Source of the DNA: Hypsibius dujardini
Lineage: Eukaryota > Tardigrada > Eutardigrada > Parachela > Hypsibiidae
Assembly (NCBI GenBank): GCA_001579985.1
Contig: LRSR01008821.1
Span: 1-64,000, forward strand
Length of the DNA: 64,000 nt
Direction: 5' to 3'
Positions 1-10,500 of the stretch are shown here, in pieces. Below the pieces are notes generated by a model. That model saw nothing but the letters and a program-made list of their open reading frames with translations, made no database searches and was not told where the DNA came from. A program made the position numbers and the translations under genes. Numbering within the stretch: the first letter of the stretch is position 1; each line of letters begins with the position of its first letter.

Positions 1-1608
1 TGGCTTCTGTCAGTAAATCAGATTCTCCAAAGCTATTGACACCAGAGATATTATTAACGAAGGAGGACAATACCCTATGATACATTGGATATACAACCAC
101 CCAATTATGACTGTCTATAATTCAATTCTGTTTCGGAAATCAAACTTCTCGGAAGTACTTTCGGGAAAAGATGGTTTACGCAGTAAAAATATCAATTATT
201 AAAACAAGGGTCATTGAATAAAACTGAAAGAATAGACCCATCGCGTGTCAGTTATTTTATTACGGTTGGTCTGCAAGCTGCGATTACTACAAAAAAAAAC
301 TTTTTGTCGATATCTTAATTTAAAACTTGTACCTGTACTACCAGTATTAAAACGAATACTGTTAATAGTATTGACGTAAATAATATTTGCTGCTATTATT
401 ACTCAAAACCATGGCATCTCATATTACGAAAAGTGGGATTTTTAGTTTTTTTGTCAGTGTTGAGCCATTAGCCTAATTCGAGAACTCTTCAATTAACTAA
501 TTCCCAAAATAAACAATACTAATGAGCTTCTTCAAGGCTACTTGGCTGAAGCATTGAACGATGATTACAAACTCAACCGAATTGATTTCTTTGACACAGA
601 CATTTGGTAACGCAAACATGCATGACATGGGGTTTCTTGCCGTTCCCTCGGAGCCGAACTCAATTCGGCAGCGCAGAATAGGGATAAACTTTGCCCAAAA
701 TTACAAAGGATTGACAATTAGAACGCCTCAGTGCGTTCGATGCCCGATGCTGTCGCTCGGTCCTTGGAAAAAAGACTAGAAACTCAAATCAAGTTCAATA
801 TCCGTTGCCCGATATTGACTGCGCGACGCCCGGCCCTTACAGCTCGAGACCTGTTACTACTTGTAGCCTGGGTTTCTGCACTCCTTGCTCCGCGCTCGTT
901 ATTCGGAACACAGACAAAATGAGGACTCTGCTCAAAATACATTCAGTGACCGGATCTGGATATGTATAGATAAATAATGTTAGACGTTAGATACTCGGAA
1001 AACGGTGTTATAAATTCATACCTCGCTCTACGGTTCTCTGAATAGCGGTTTTAATCTCGGCGCTTAGTACGGCGCTTGAAATTCAGAGTTTATTACTCGG
1101 CACTCGGGTAATGATTATGTGTGCACTTGATTCTGAGCTTGTATCTTTTATTTAGCAGATCTCAATAATACTTATTCAGCGATGTGTGCCTTTCACATTA
1201 TTTCATTATGGTTTGAAAACTTATCCAGAAAATGCCAACGTTGAATTAAACGATTGAAGATATGGACATAGGGATTTTGTTGAAACGATTCAGACAAGAA
1301 CATTTTCCATACATTAGTTTTGAATCCAGTTATATCTTGTGCACTCTATACCCATTGCACTGTTGTTCAACACATTAAAAGCGATAGTAACTATTTAGCT
1401 TTTGAGAAAAGAATTAGATTTTCGTTTATTGATGTCGCGAATTGAATTGCACTCGAAAATGGGAATGGCTTTTGGAACAAACGGTCTTTAAATTAAAGAA
1501 TGGGTCATCACGTCCAGATACGATAAAGTGCATTTTCACGATCATCAATGTTAAAAAGTATACTCAAAGATAAGGCCACCATGAAGCCTCAACTTTTTGG
1601 GTTTGGCA
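1..1608. other. AT-rich stretch without a recognised gene
   Basis: Only short open frames without recognisable motifs occur here (for example 561-779). No repeat with clear ends was seen. The last part is the likely upstream region of the secreted-protein gene that begins at 1673. Confidence 0.5.
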
Positions 1609-1615
1609 TATAAAA
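1609..1615 (+). promoter_or_regulatory. TATA box of secreted-protein gene copy A
   Basis: A perfect TATAAAA lies 58 bases before the ATG at 1673. Transcription would start near 1640 and leave a leader of about 30-35 bases. The tandem paralogue has a TATATAT at a similar place, which supports both. The assignment is an inference from motif and spacing. Confidence 0.6.
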
Positions 1616-1672
1616 CCCATCGAAATATTTGAACGCTAAACGGACTTCGATTGCTTTCACCGAAAATAGAAA

Positions 1673-3356
1673 ATGGATCAATCTGCAAAGTTTTCCGCCC
1701 TCTTGGGATTTGTGTGTCTTTTTAGTATAGCTCTGGCCTCGGCCCAGTCAGCAACTGACGGCTTTTCAAGTTTACTCGGCAACGTGATAATTGAGCGAAT
1801 CAAAGCAGGAAAAGCAGTGAAAGCATCAGTTGAGGATGTGCAGAAAATCTCGTTCCAACAGGAATTGGCTTGCAATGATTGTGGAAACTTACCTGCTTCC
1901 GTCACTGTCGCTACAACCCCTTACCAAGCTGTGACAACAACTACAAGTTTGCCTGGATTTCCATTAATCAACATTGGATCATCAGGCGTCATTGTCCCTT
2001 GTCCGAAGGTGGGCGACATCGTCCCCGGTCCTCAGTTCATTGTAAGCAGTCACCATACAACTTTTTGGTGTTCTCACTGTTTACACTGGATTGTACCACT
2101 CGTTTCTGTTTTAGCTTCCCTCTCCTCAGTCAGATTTTGACGTTAAACTTGACGTGGTCAACGCCAGCTCGGCTGATACAAACGGATCTACGCCCTATCT
2201 CTCCTATAATCCAGTCACTGGACTTGTTAAGATCGGACCGAATAAACCGCAGATTGATGTGACGCAAATTTATTCGGCCGTCTTGATCAATCGCAAGACA
2301 TTGGAGAGATCAAACCCACTCTTTTTTACGGTAAAACAACTCATGATTTGGAAACAATTGTTTCACTTCAAATATCACCGCATTTTTTAGGCGGTAATAT
2401 ACACTTGCGTCATTCAAATTTCGGGTCCGAAAAGTTTCACAGTCTGTATCGGACTTGGTACCCCGTACCTTGGAAGCTATACTGGGCTAAATTACACGGC
2501 AAGTAACTGCCAGCATTACGATGTATAGTGTGGCGACGTCTGAGTCTTTTGAATATCTCAATAGGTACAAAACGTCGGATTGCTGGCGGCCGGACCGAAC
2601 TGGAATACAGTTAATCCGCTGACTGGCGCGGAAATTATCCCTTTACCTGGTCCGGGCAACAGTTTTTGTCCTTTTGTGACAGCTTTCACTGGACCCGGTG
2701 ACCTCGGTCAATGTTACATCTTTGACCGACAGACTGGGAATCCTGAATTTTTTGCCAGGGGAAATCAGCAATCACAATGCGTGTTCGACCGATGTATAAC
2801 ACCTGCGTTCGGATCGTTCAAAATTCCCACTATTTATACTCAAGTACAATTAGATGCTTTTGCGGCATCCGTCAGCCTACCCGCTAATACTTTTCTAGTA
2901 GCAGGGGGAGGAACGTTGGACCCTGGCTGCACAGGTAATCCTCCCCCTAAAGGATTATCGTTCTGTAATACTTGTCTCGCATTTCCGGCATCCGTCGTGA
3001 CCGGAGCGGCCGCGGTTACACCGTGCGGGACAGGTGACACCTTTACTCAAACCATCACAATAGATGGAACTGCCCCTTCATTCCAAACCGGAATAATTAG
3101 CGGAATCACTGTAAGTAACGGACGGTAGATCAAACATACACTCTATCTCTTTAGATCACGTGATTTACCAGTCATGTGTACATCACCGGCTTTGAGCTTT
3201 TCTGAATTAACTAATTTAATTTATCAGCTGATATCTTTCATTCCTCAATTCATATAATATTGTATGGCTATACGACAAATATGATTCGGTTTATTATTAC
3301 AGGTTTCGTACGATTCAACATGCAGTTCGCTAGCCGCCTTCAACGTCACCTACTAG
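1673..3356 (+). CDS. Secreted protein of unknown family, tandem copy A (five exons)
   Basis: I do not recognise this family. The exons are 1673-2041, 2115-2330, 2391-2498, 2565-3110 and 3303-3356. All are multiples of three in phase 0 and together give 430 residues ending in TAG. The first 25 or so residues form a signal peptide (hydrophobic core GFVCLFSIALASA), so the product should be secreted. The mature part has cysteine pairs (CNDC, CNTC) and several NxS/T sites, but no transmembrane segment. The joins are backed by copy B, about 4 kb downstream, which shares exon order and has exons 2, 3 and 5 of identical length (216, 108 and 54 bases). Intron 3 uses a GC donor (ACG|GCAAGT) where copy B has GT. 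A poly(A) signal follows at 3455. The gene structure is well supported; the function is unknown. Confidence 0.8.
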
Positions 3357-3454
3357 TACTGACAATAACCAATCGTCAGCTCTACCAATTATTCCTTCTA
3401 TAGTACTAATGCCGCCCTCTATGCTCGCCGAAGAAGCACTAACAATACTTTTAG

Positions 3455-3460
3455 AATAAA
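3455..3460 (+). terminator. Poly(A) signal AATAAA after copy A
   Basis: A canonical AATAAA lies about 100 bases past the stop codon of copy A, a normal place for 3' end formation. Confidence 0.45.
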
Positions 3461-5544
3461 ACTCGCAAGTATTGTTTCATCGGGATGACCTTTATTGTTG
3501 TGGGACAAACTTTTTCCATCAGTTTGAATTTCTATTAAGAATTGAACATTACATACATACGCTCGTGGAGATGTAAGAAAACGTAAAAGTTAACACTTCA
3601 CAATTTTAGCTATCCGCAATTGTAATCTCTGGAGTAAGATTGCTTGAGTGCGTCTACACTTGCGAGGGAAGTTGAATGCCTCGATTTGCGGTTCAATGCG
3701 AGCTGTTCGTTTTATCTTATCATACGCATTTATTACCCGTATTCAACCTACCTCGTTCATTACTAGCCAAAAAATTCAACCTGTGGGTACATTGTACATT
3801 CTACTTGACGAACTAAAATTGGAGTTTTCTATCCCTTTTTTAACCTGTTTCTTGTGAGACGGAGGCGGAGAAATAATCAAATATGCATACAAATTTGGTA
3901 TCCGTCTCGTTCTTACGCACATCTATGAATCTTACTGACGCTCCACCAAGACTTTTTCCTGCGTGGACGTATCCACAATTCGTGTCTGGGTTCCATTGAA
4001 AGCGTGAAATAGAAACCATTACAATGTAATTATTCCCACCAAAAGCAAACTCCGGTCCGTTTTCATCAGTCTATAAATCAATCAACGATGAATATTTGAA
4101 CTTTGCCTCTAGCCATTCTTTTGAATATGGCAGCAAGTAACATTGATAATCCCTAAAATCTGGGTATCTTCAAACTGCTGTGATAGATTAATGAATCAGC
4201 CAGCACTGATGCTTTAATTAGTATGGAAAACACTCTTTTCCTATTTGTTATAACTGGATATTGTGAAAACAAATCTAATTTCCAAACCCGAAGGGCGAGA
4301 ACGTATTGTACCTCAACGACCCGTTTTATGCGAAGCTGAATGTGTCTCTGCGTGGCTCGTCGAGCAACATCGATCAAAGTCTGTGGTCGATGCTGAAAAA
4401 AACCTCAATCGCTGCGCAATGATATCAATGAGAGCCCTCAAAATTCAACGATTCCTATCGGTCTTTTTTAACAGTGATTACAATTACCTAGTATTAATCA
4501 GCAGGATACATTAGTTGTAGATTAATTTCGAATGTTCTGTGATCACAAGCGGGGAGGGGGCCTTGGGCCGGATATTTTTTACCTAGCAGGACGCTGCAAA
4601 TATGTTTGGTTTTGATTTGATAGAGCGCAAAAACTATTTTTGGTTTTGTTGTTGTTGATAGACGCTGTGTATCCTTGTCGACTTCAGAGTGTGAGCTGTG
4701 TTATTCCCCAGCAAACAGCGAATGCTCCCAGTAGGAAAATAAAAGTGTAGATATTGTTTTTGAAGTATATGTTTAACTTGTCAACATGAATCAAGGCAAC
4801 AAAATGATGTACCCGCAATATATTTTTACAATACGCAGTCTGCTTTAACAATAAAAAACAAGAAACTCTAAAAGTTTCGAACCTTTTAAATTGACCAGAC
4901 AGATGAATCAGCCGTTATAACATCTTACGAAAGGCAGATACAATCATCGTGAGTCGACTCGACCCGTGAAAGCGAATCGCAGCACGATAGGAACTGAGTC
5001 GGCAAGCAAACGATCAACAGTCCTGGCAGGAACTTCTGTAGTCGTTTTTCGTCAAGCGTCAACGGGAATTTTGTTTTCATCGTTTTGGAGCCGTTTCGCA
5101 ATTTTTTTTGGACTTCTAATCAGCGTACCGCTGGGATTGTCGAATATGCTATTTAATTAGAAACCATAATATTCCCCACAAAGTGTTCAGATGGTTCTAT
5201 TCTAAGGTGGTCCATTCCTGGATACGGGAAAGTCAAGTGGCCCATTTCATTGCCCCACCTCATACTGTCGGACCTACTAATAATTTTTACCCATCCATTT
5301 CCTGTGCCCTCATTATAGGTCCTTGCCGTGGTTGCATACAAGGACGGCAGATAAGTCTCGTGTTTAGTTTGAGATAAATTTACGAGTTTTTAATGTCATG
5401 GTTGTGGATAAATGAACAGGGTCAATAAAATTTGTCATAACTATTGAAAACAAATGGTGGTAAATTTCCTGAGAATAGATATTAAAATGGTAAGGATAAG
5501 ATAATAATACTTTACTCACAAAAATATATTCACAGAGAAGCGAC
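3461..5544. other. Spacer between the tandem paralogues
   Basis: About 2 kb of AT-rich DNA with scattered short open frames on both strands and no motif I can name. I see no third copy of the secreted-protein family here. Confidence 0.5.
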
Positions 5545-5551
5545 TATATAT
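5545..5551 (+). promoter_or_regulatory. TATA-like box of copy B
   Basis: TATATAT lies 79 bases before the ATG at 5624, close to the arrangement in copy A. Confidence 0.45.
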
Positions 5552-5623
5552 TTGGGGACGCCTAAAATGTTAGATATGTTTGACCTGCTTTTTCTCGTCT
5601 TTTGCTTCCTCAGATAACCGAAA

Positions 5624-7195
5624 ATGGCTCAGCCCGTAGGTTTTTTCATTCTTCTAGGATTCGCTTGTATTCCTAGTGACGCAATAAGTGTGACTTGGGA
5701 TGAGACCCAACCTGTTAATAACTTTTCCGGCTTGTTCGGCAGCGTGATACTCGAGCGAATTAAAGCAGGAAAATCAGTGAAAGCATCAGTGGAAAATGCG
5801 CAAAAAATATCCTTTCAACAGGAGTTGGTTTGTAACGATTGCGAGAATTCGCCAGTCACTGCCACTGACACTATCATCACTCCTCAATCTGCTTCACCGA
5901 CGACCAGTGCCACTCAATTTCAACTGGTTAACATTGGATCATCTGGCGTCATTGTACCTTGTTCGAAAGTGGGCGATATCGTTCCCGGCCCACAGTTCAT
6001 GGTAAACAAACCAGAATCATTTTTTTACTGAGCCATAATAAAACTCACATCATTCTTGAATCTATCCGATCCTTGCAGCTTCCATTACCTCAGTCGGACT
6101 ATGACGTAAAACTTGACGTGGTCAATTCTAGTTCTGCCAGTGCAGCCGGAACGACACTGTATCTTTCCTATAACCCAGCCACAGGATTTCTCCGAGTCGG
6201 ACCGAATGGTCCGGCGATTGATGTCACCCAAATCTACTCAGCTATCTTGATCAACCGCAAGACATTGGAACAATCAGATCCTTTCATTTTTACGGTAAAA
6301 TACTCACAACTTATATGCCCTCTATTTATATATGATGTTTCTCGCATTCGTAGGCAATAATTCACACTTGCGTCATGCATATTACGGGTCCAAAAAGCTT
6401 CTCAGTCTGCATCGGGATTGGAACGCCGTATCTTGGAGGATACACCGGGCTGAATTACACAGTACGTAACATCTAGCCAAGATCACTTCATGTTTCGACT
6501 TTCTGATTTTTTCTCAGGCTGAAAACGTCGGCTTGCTGGCGAATGGAGTGAACTGGAATACAGTCAATCCGCAAACTGGAGTTGCAATTGCTCCTTTGCC
6601 TTGCCCGGGCGGAAGTGCTGGTCCTTTTGTGACAGCTTGTACAGGGAACTGTGACATGAACCAGTGTTACCTCATTGACCGACAAACTGGCAATCCCGAG
6701 TTTTTTGCCAAGGGAAACCAAAACTCCCTATGTGTGTACTCCCGATGTATCACTCGCGGAGGCGGAGTATTCCAACCTACTATTTATACCGCTGCACAAA
6801 TAGCTGCCTTTTCGGCTGCGTATGGATACAACGTAGCTGGTCTTGATCCCTGTTGTGTGATTCCCCTACCTGCTGCATGTACCACTGGTGCCAGAACTAC
6901 AAGTGCTTGTGGTACCTGCCTCCCAATTCCGCCTACCGTCACGGTCGCCCCTTGTACGGCTTTTGAGACCTTTACCCAAACCCATCACAGTCGCTGGCAA
7001 TTCTCCTGGATATATTAATGGCATCCTGGCAAACATTACCGTGAGTGAAATGCGCAGTTTGAAACACATATTTTGTGTTCCTCTATTTGCACAAAAGGAA
7101 GATCGTTACATCGTAAATTAGGCATTATTTGCACTTTACAGGTTACATACGATTCAACGTGCAACTCGTTGGCAGTCTTCAATGTTACATACTGA
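5624..7195 (+). CDS. Secreted protein of unknown family, tandem copy B, with a frameshift in exon 4
   Basis: This is the paralogue of the gene at 1673. The exons are 5624-6001, 6079-6294, 6354-6461, 6518-7040 and 7142-7195, with clean GT-AG borders. The start carries a signal peptide (MAQPVGFFILLGFACI). Conserved blocks shared with copy A include IERIKAGK, NIGSSGVIVPC, VGDIVPGPQF, ILINRKTLE, NWNTVNP and YDSTCNS. Exon 4 is 523 bases, one more than a multiple of three. An extra C at about 6983-6988 (in CAAACCCATC) moves the reading off the frame seen in copy A, and the frame returns to homology just after that point. Either this copy is a recent pseudogene or the base is a sequencing error. The introns and the rest of the frame are intact, so the damage is young. 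Function is unknown. Confidence 0.7.
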
Positions 7196-7469
7196 CATGG
7201 GGGCTTGTCGTTAATCCTTAAAACTATTTCTCATACGACCAGTAATGTGCCCCATTCTTGGCTAAGAAGCATATATAATGTTCTTGAAATTCGCAAATAT
7301 TCGTGTCATCCGAAATGGAGTTTATTGTGAAAAAAACTTGGGCAGTTCAGTTATTAACTGCAGCAAATGTTGCTAGTAAGGATGCGACAAAGATAAAACT
7401 GTTGTGGCTTCTCGCCTTAGAATGCGTAATTAACACTGCGGTAGTTATGAACTATTTACCTAGGACTGA

Positions 7470-9245
7470 TTAACAAGAATCTATGCAACAGTATGTCGCA
7501 CGCTCAGGAATGCTGGAGAATGGCCAATGGGAAGACTCAAGATCATGGTCCACATAGTTGCACATCCAATTCATGAGCAGCTGCATCATGTGATGCTTAG
7601 AATCAATACCCAAATGAATTCCATCAAGTCCATCCGCAAAGTCAATACTAGAGGTATAAAATGAGCCCCAATACTTCAGCCTATGTCCAGGGTTCTTTTC
7701 AAGAACTTCCTTGATTGCATTATTATATAGCACCATATTAGCGCTATTGACTCCTCGTTTGAAAAAGCTGTTTCCTCGGAGATCCATTGATGTCTGATTA
7801 ACATTTGCTTGTGGCATCCAAATCATGACGACAGACGGTGGCAGCTGACTAAGTAGTGGCAGTAAAACTTCGAACTCCCTGACACAAAAACATAAGTGAT
7901 TTATTGCTACTGTGTGGATGTGCTCCATTGTTAATCAGCTCCTAGCGTAATCAGTTTACTAGGCTTCCGACTTAATTTGGTGATCTCTTGTGTAATCTTA
8001 TTACGAAAGATTAAAATTACTGTGAGACTTTTACTCTATGCATTTAAATTTTCCTTGATGACCATTATTGACAGTTGCCTTCTCTAGGACTTAAGTAGGG
8101 TTCCAACTCTGATAAGGTTGGCGCAAAAAAATTGGAAGGCTTATTTGGGCACTGGGGTTTTATGCTAAGTTTATGTACTCACACCCCCATGCCTGCCTTC
8201 TATCTCCCCTGTGCTTCACATAAAGCATTACGTAAGCTATGTAACCTGCAGAAGGATGTACTCTTACCAATGAGGCAAACAATTTTCGCCTCAATATTAC
8301 ATTTTTTTGTTCCCCTAATCGATGGACATATCATCCTGTGTTTGCTTGCGATGCTCCAGTTAGATTCAAGCGCGTACCAGTTTCTTCAATGATTCCGGTT
8401 GGACCCCTGCGGCTTGAACTCAGCTGTGTTCGAGCTATCTCCAAATTTAAGTTCAGCAACAGGAATCGATTCAATAGTTTGGATTTAATTCTTTTCTGCA
8501 AGATTTCTGCTAGATCAACTCATATCACGCAAATCTCATACCATGTTCCTGCAATTAAGCATGCAAAACGGTTGACTTAAAATAACGAGGTGGTGGTTCG
8601 TTTCCAGTAGTTCGATTATGCAAAAAAAATTAAAATAATCAGACTAATCGTTCATCCTGTAAATTATCCTATGGGGCTCAGAAAACTGCGCTTAAAGCTA
8701 TATTTTTAGTTTTCGTATTCCCTGAACCTCAATTGCCACTTTTCAAACTACAATCATGGTTTGCCTAACTGCTAAAATGACTAGTTGTTCTAACCCTAAA
8801 ATTCATCAGCGAAGGCGTACGTACGGCGTACCTTTTGTATTTCGCAACGCAATCCTTTTGCTTAAGGTTAGCAAATTCACAATCCTTTGCTGTATGAGAT
8901 CCTGCGCCCAGAACCAAAATGTCGGGCATCGAGCATGGCGATCCTAAAGTGCGCCTAACGTAATTGATTATAGAATTAACGCCCAATTCCAGATAAGGTG
9001 ACCATTCAAAGTGGATGTTAATTCCAGCATAGGGGAAAAAATCCTCTCGAAATTCATGTCTCCTATACCAGTCCTCGTCCAGGAAGAGAGCAGGATTTGC
9101 AAGATCATCGGTATCATTACCCGTGATCTGATATATAAATTCGTCTCTTAATTGCCTCAACCTGGAATCACCGACGATTGCCAGTAGGGGTGTTTTTTGC
9201 TGATGGTTGGATGCTGCCATACGTTTCAAGCATAAAACGTTTTCC
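7470..9245 (-). CDS. CASD1-like SGNH/GDS acyl-esterase domain protein (5' end not found)
   Basis: Two exons join in phase, 9245-8832 then 7878-7470, across a 953-base intron (AAAAG|GTACGC; tttttgtgtcag). The product resembles the lumenal N-terminal domain of CASD1, the sialate O-acetyltransferase. The nucleophile block GDSRLRQL sits near the start, a GAGSHTAKD-type oxyanion block follows, and DGLDGIHL carries the Asp-x-x-His pair before LLMNWMCN. The reading stops soon after at TAA, just past a CC pair. It therefore lacks the multi-membrane acyltransferase part that CASD1 carries. The 5' border at 9245 is a good acceptor (tgttttttcag), so an upstream exon, perhaps with a signal or anchor, is expected but not found. 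An in-frame ATG near 9222 is the alternative start. The family assignment is from motifs; the substrate is unknown. Confidence 0.65.
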
Positions 9246-10500
9246 CTGAAAAAACACATTCCATACGACAGTTAATGACGCAGACCATGGCATATGCTGC
9301 TAATTAAACTGTTGTAGAGCAATTGACTTAATTTTATTCGAATGCAATTGTTTTTCTGACTAAATCGCGAATACATCTCTTCTCACGGTCAAATTAACGG
9401 TTGAGTAATTGGGCTTCCCAAATGCCAACGCGGCACAATTCGAACTTTTTTTCAGTAAGAAATAGGGAATTGATTATTAGGCCCGTCATATGGTATCCAT
9501 CTACGCATTAATATATCAATACCCCCCCCCCCCGTGGAGCGCGGGGGGGAGCCATATACAGAAGAGTTACCCAGCCAAGTTGAACCGATTTTATAGCTGT
9601 CATTCTTTGATTGATTCACATTGATTTTGATTGATCCACACATTGTTTAGTTTCCGCGAATTTGTTTACATTCAAACGCCATCCGTTGTGTGTTCCCTTG
9701 ATGTATTTTCTTTTCAAGCCTTTATTACCAAACATATGCTTCCTGAGCACTAGAAAGTGATTTTTGCTGTTTTATTGCAACATTATCAGCATGAGGTCGA
9801 GCATGGACCTGCCGCTCCTCGAAAAAAGAGCTCTGCAGAAGTGCTGTTGCGCCTTGTGGTTCGTTCTGATAGTTCCTGATGCGACAACCTTTATTTCTTT
9901 CTTTTTACGTATACCGGACCTGGTCTTCTTGTATCCGTGAAAGAGTGGTGTATCTAAATTGCATTCGTAGGTGAACTACTTGCTTTTCAGTCCACATGCC
10001 TTAAAGATGGCGGCCTCGTTGTTTTTGACTTCCACCCCGTAATCATACCAGCATATTTTTTTCACTAACCACAAAATTTATTCGTTATCACAAAGCTATT
10101 TGCCATTCGTCAAGAAAATTTGAAGTCAAACGGGGGTATCTTGGTTCTACTAAAAAATGGTCCGTTTTGATTTTCTGAAAACATGCCCACCGTGATCTCA
10201 AAATCAATTACTTTTTTGTTTCCCATCATGGATAAACAACTTTTGCATTTAAAGAATGTCTTATCAATGGTTTTATCGATCTCAGGTTGCGGATGACTGC
10301 TGCAGTTTCAGCTGAACGCACGATTTCTAAAAACTCCTACCGGCTCAACTTGGCTGGATAACCCTTCTGTAAGCATATGTGAGCTTCTTACTCGTTAAAG
10401 ATTGCCTCGGCACTGGATCAAAGTTTATGCATACTTCTTTGCTATAACTAATACCCGTAGCCAATGGCCTTAGCCGCTATTCGATTTTAAACGGCCGCAT
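9246..10500. other. Intergenic; poly-C/poly-G hairpin
   Basis: No gene was recognised. A run of 12 C followed within ten bases by a G run (9522-9549) can fold on itself. The first exon of the CASD1-like gene may lie here but could not be identified. Confidence 0.4.

Noticed and set aside
1678-1905. Minus-strand frame opposite exon 1 of copy A
   Set aside because: It is a shadow of a well-supported plus-strand exon.
4966-5160. Open frame with a hydrophobic C-terminal half
   Set aside because: No good start context, no motif and no splice partner. The length is as expected by chance.
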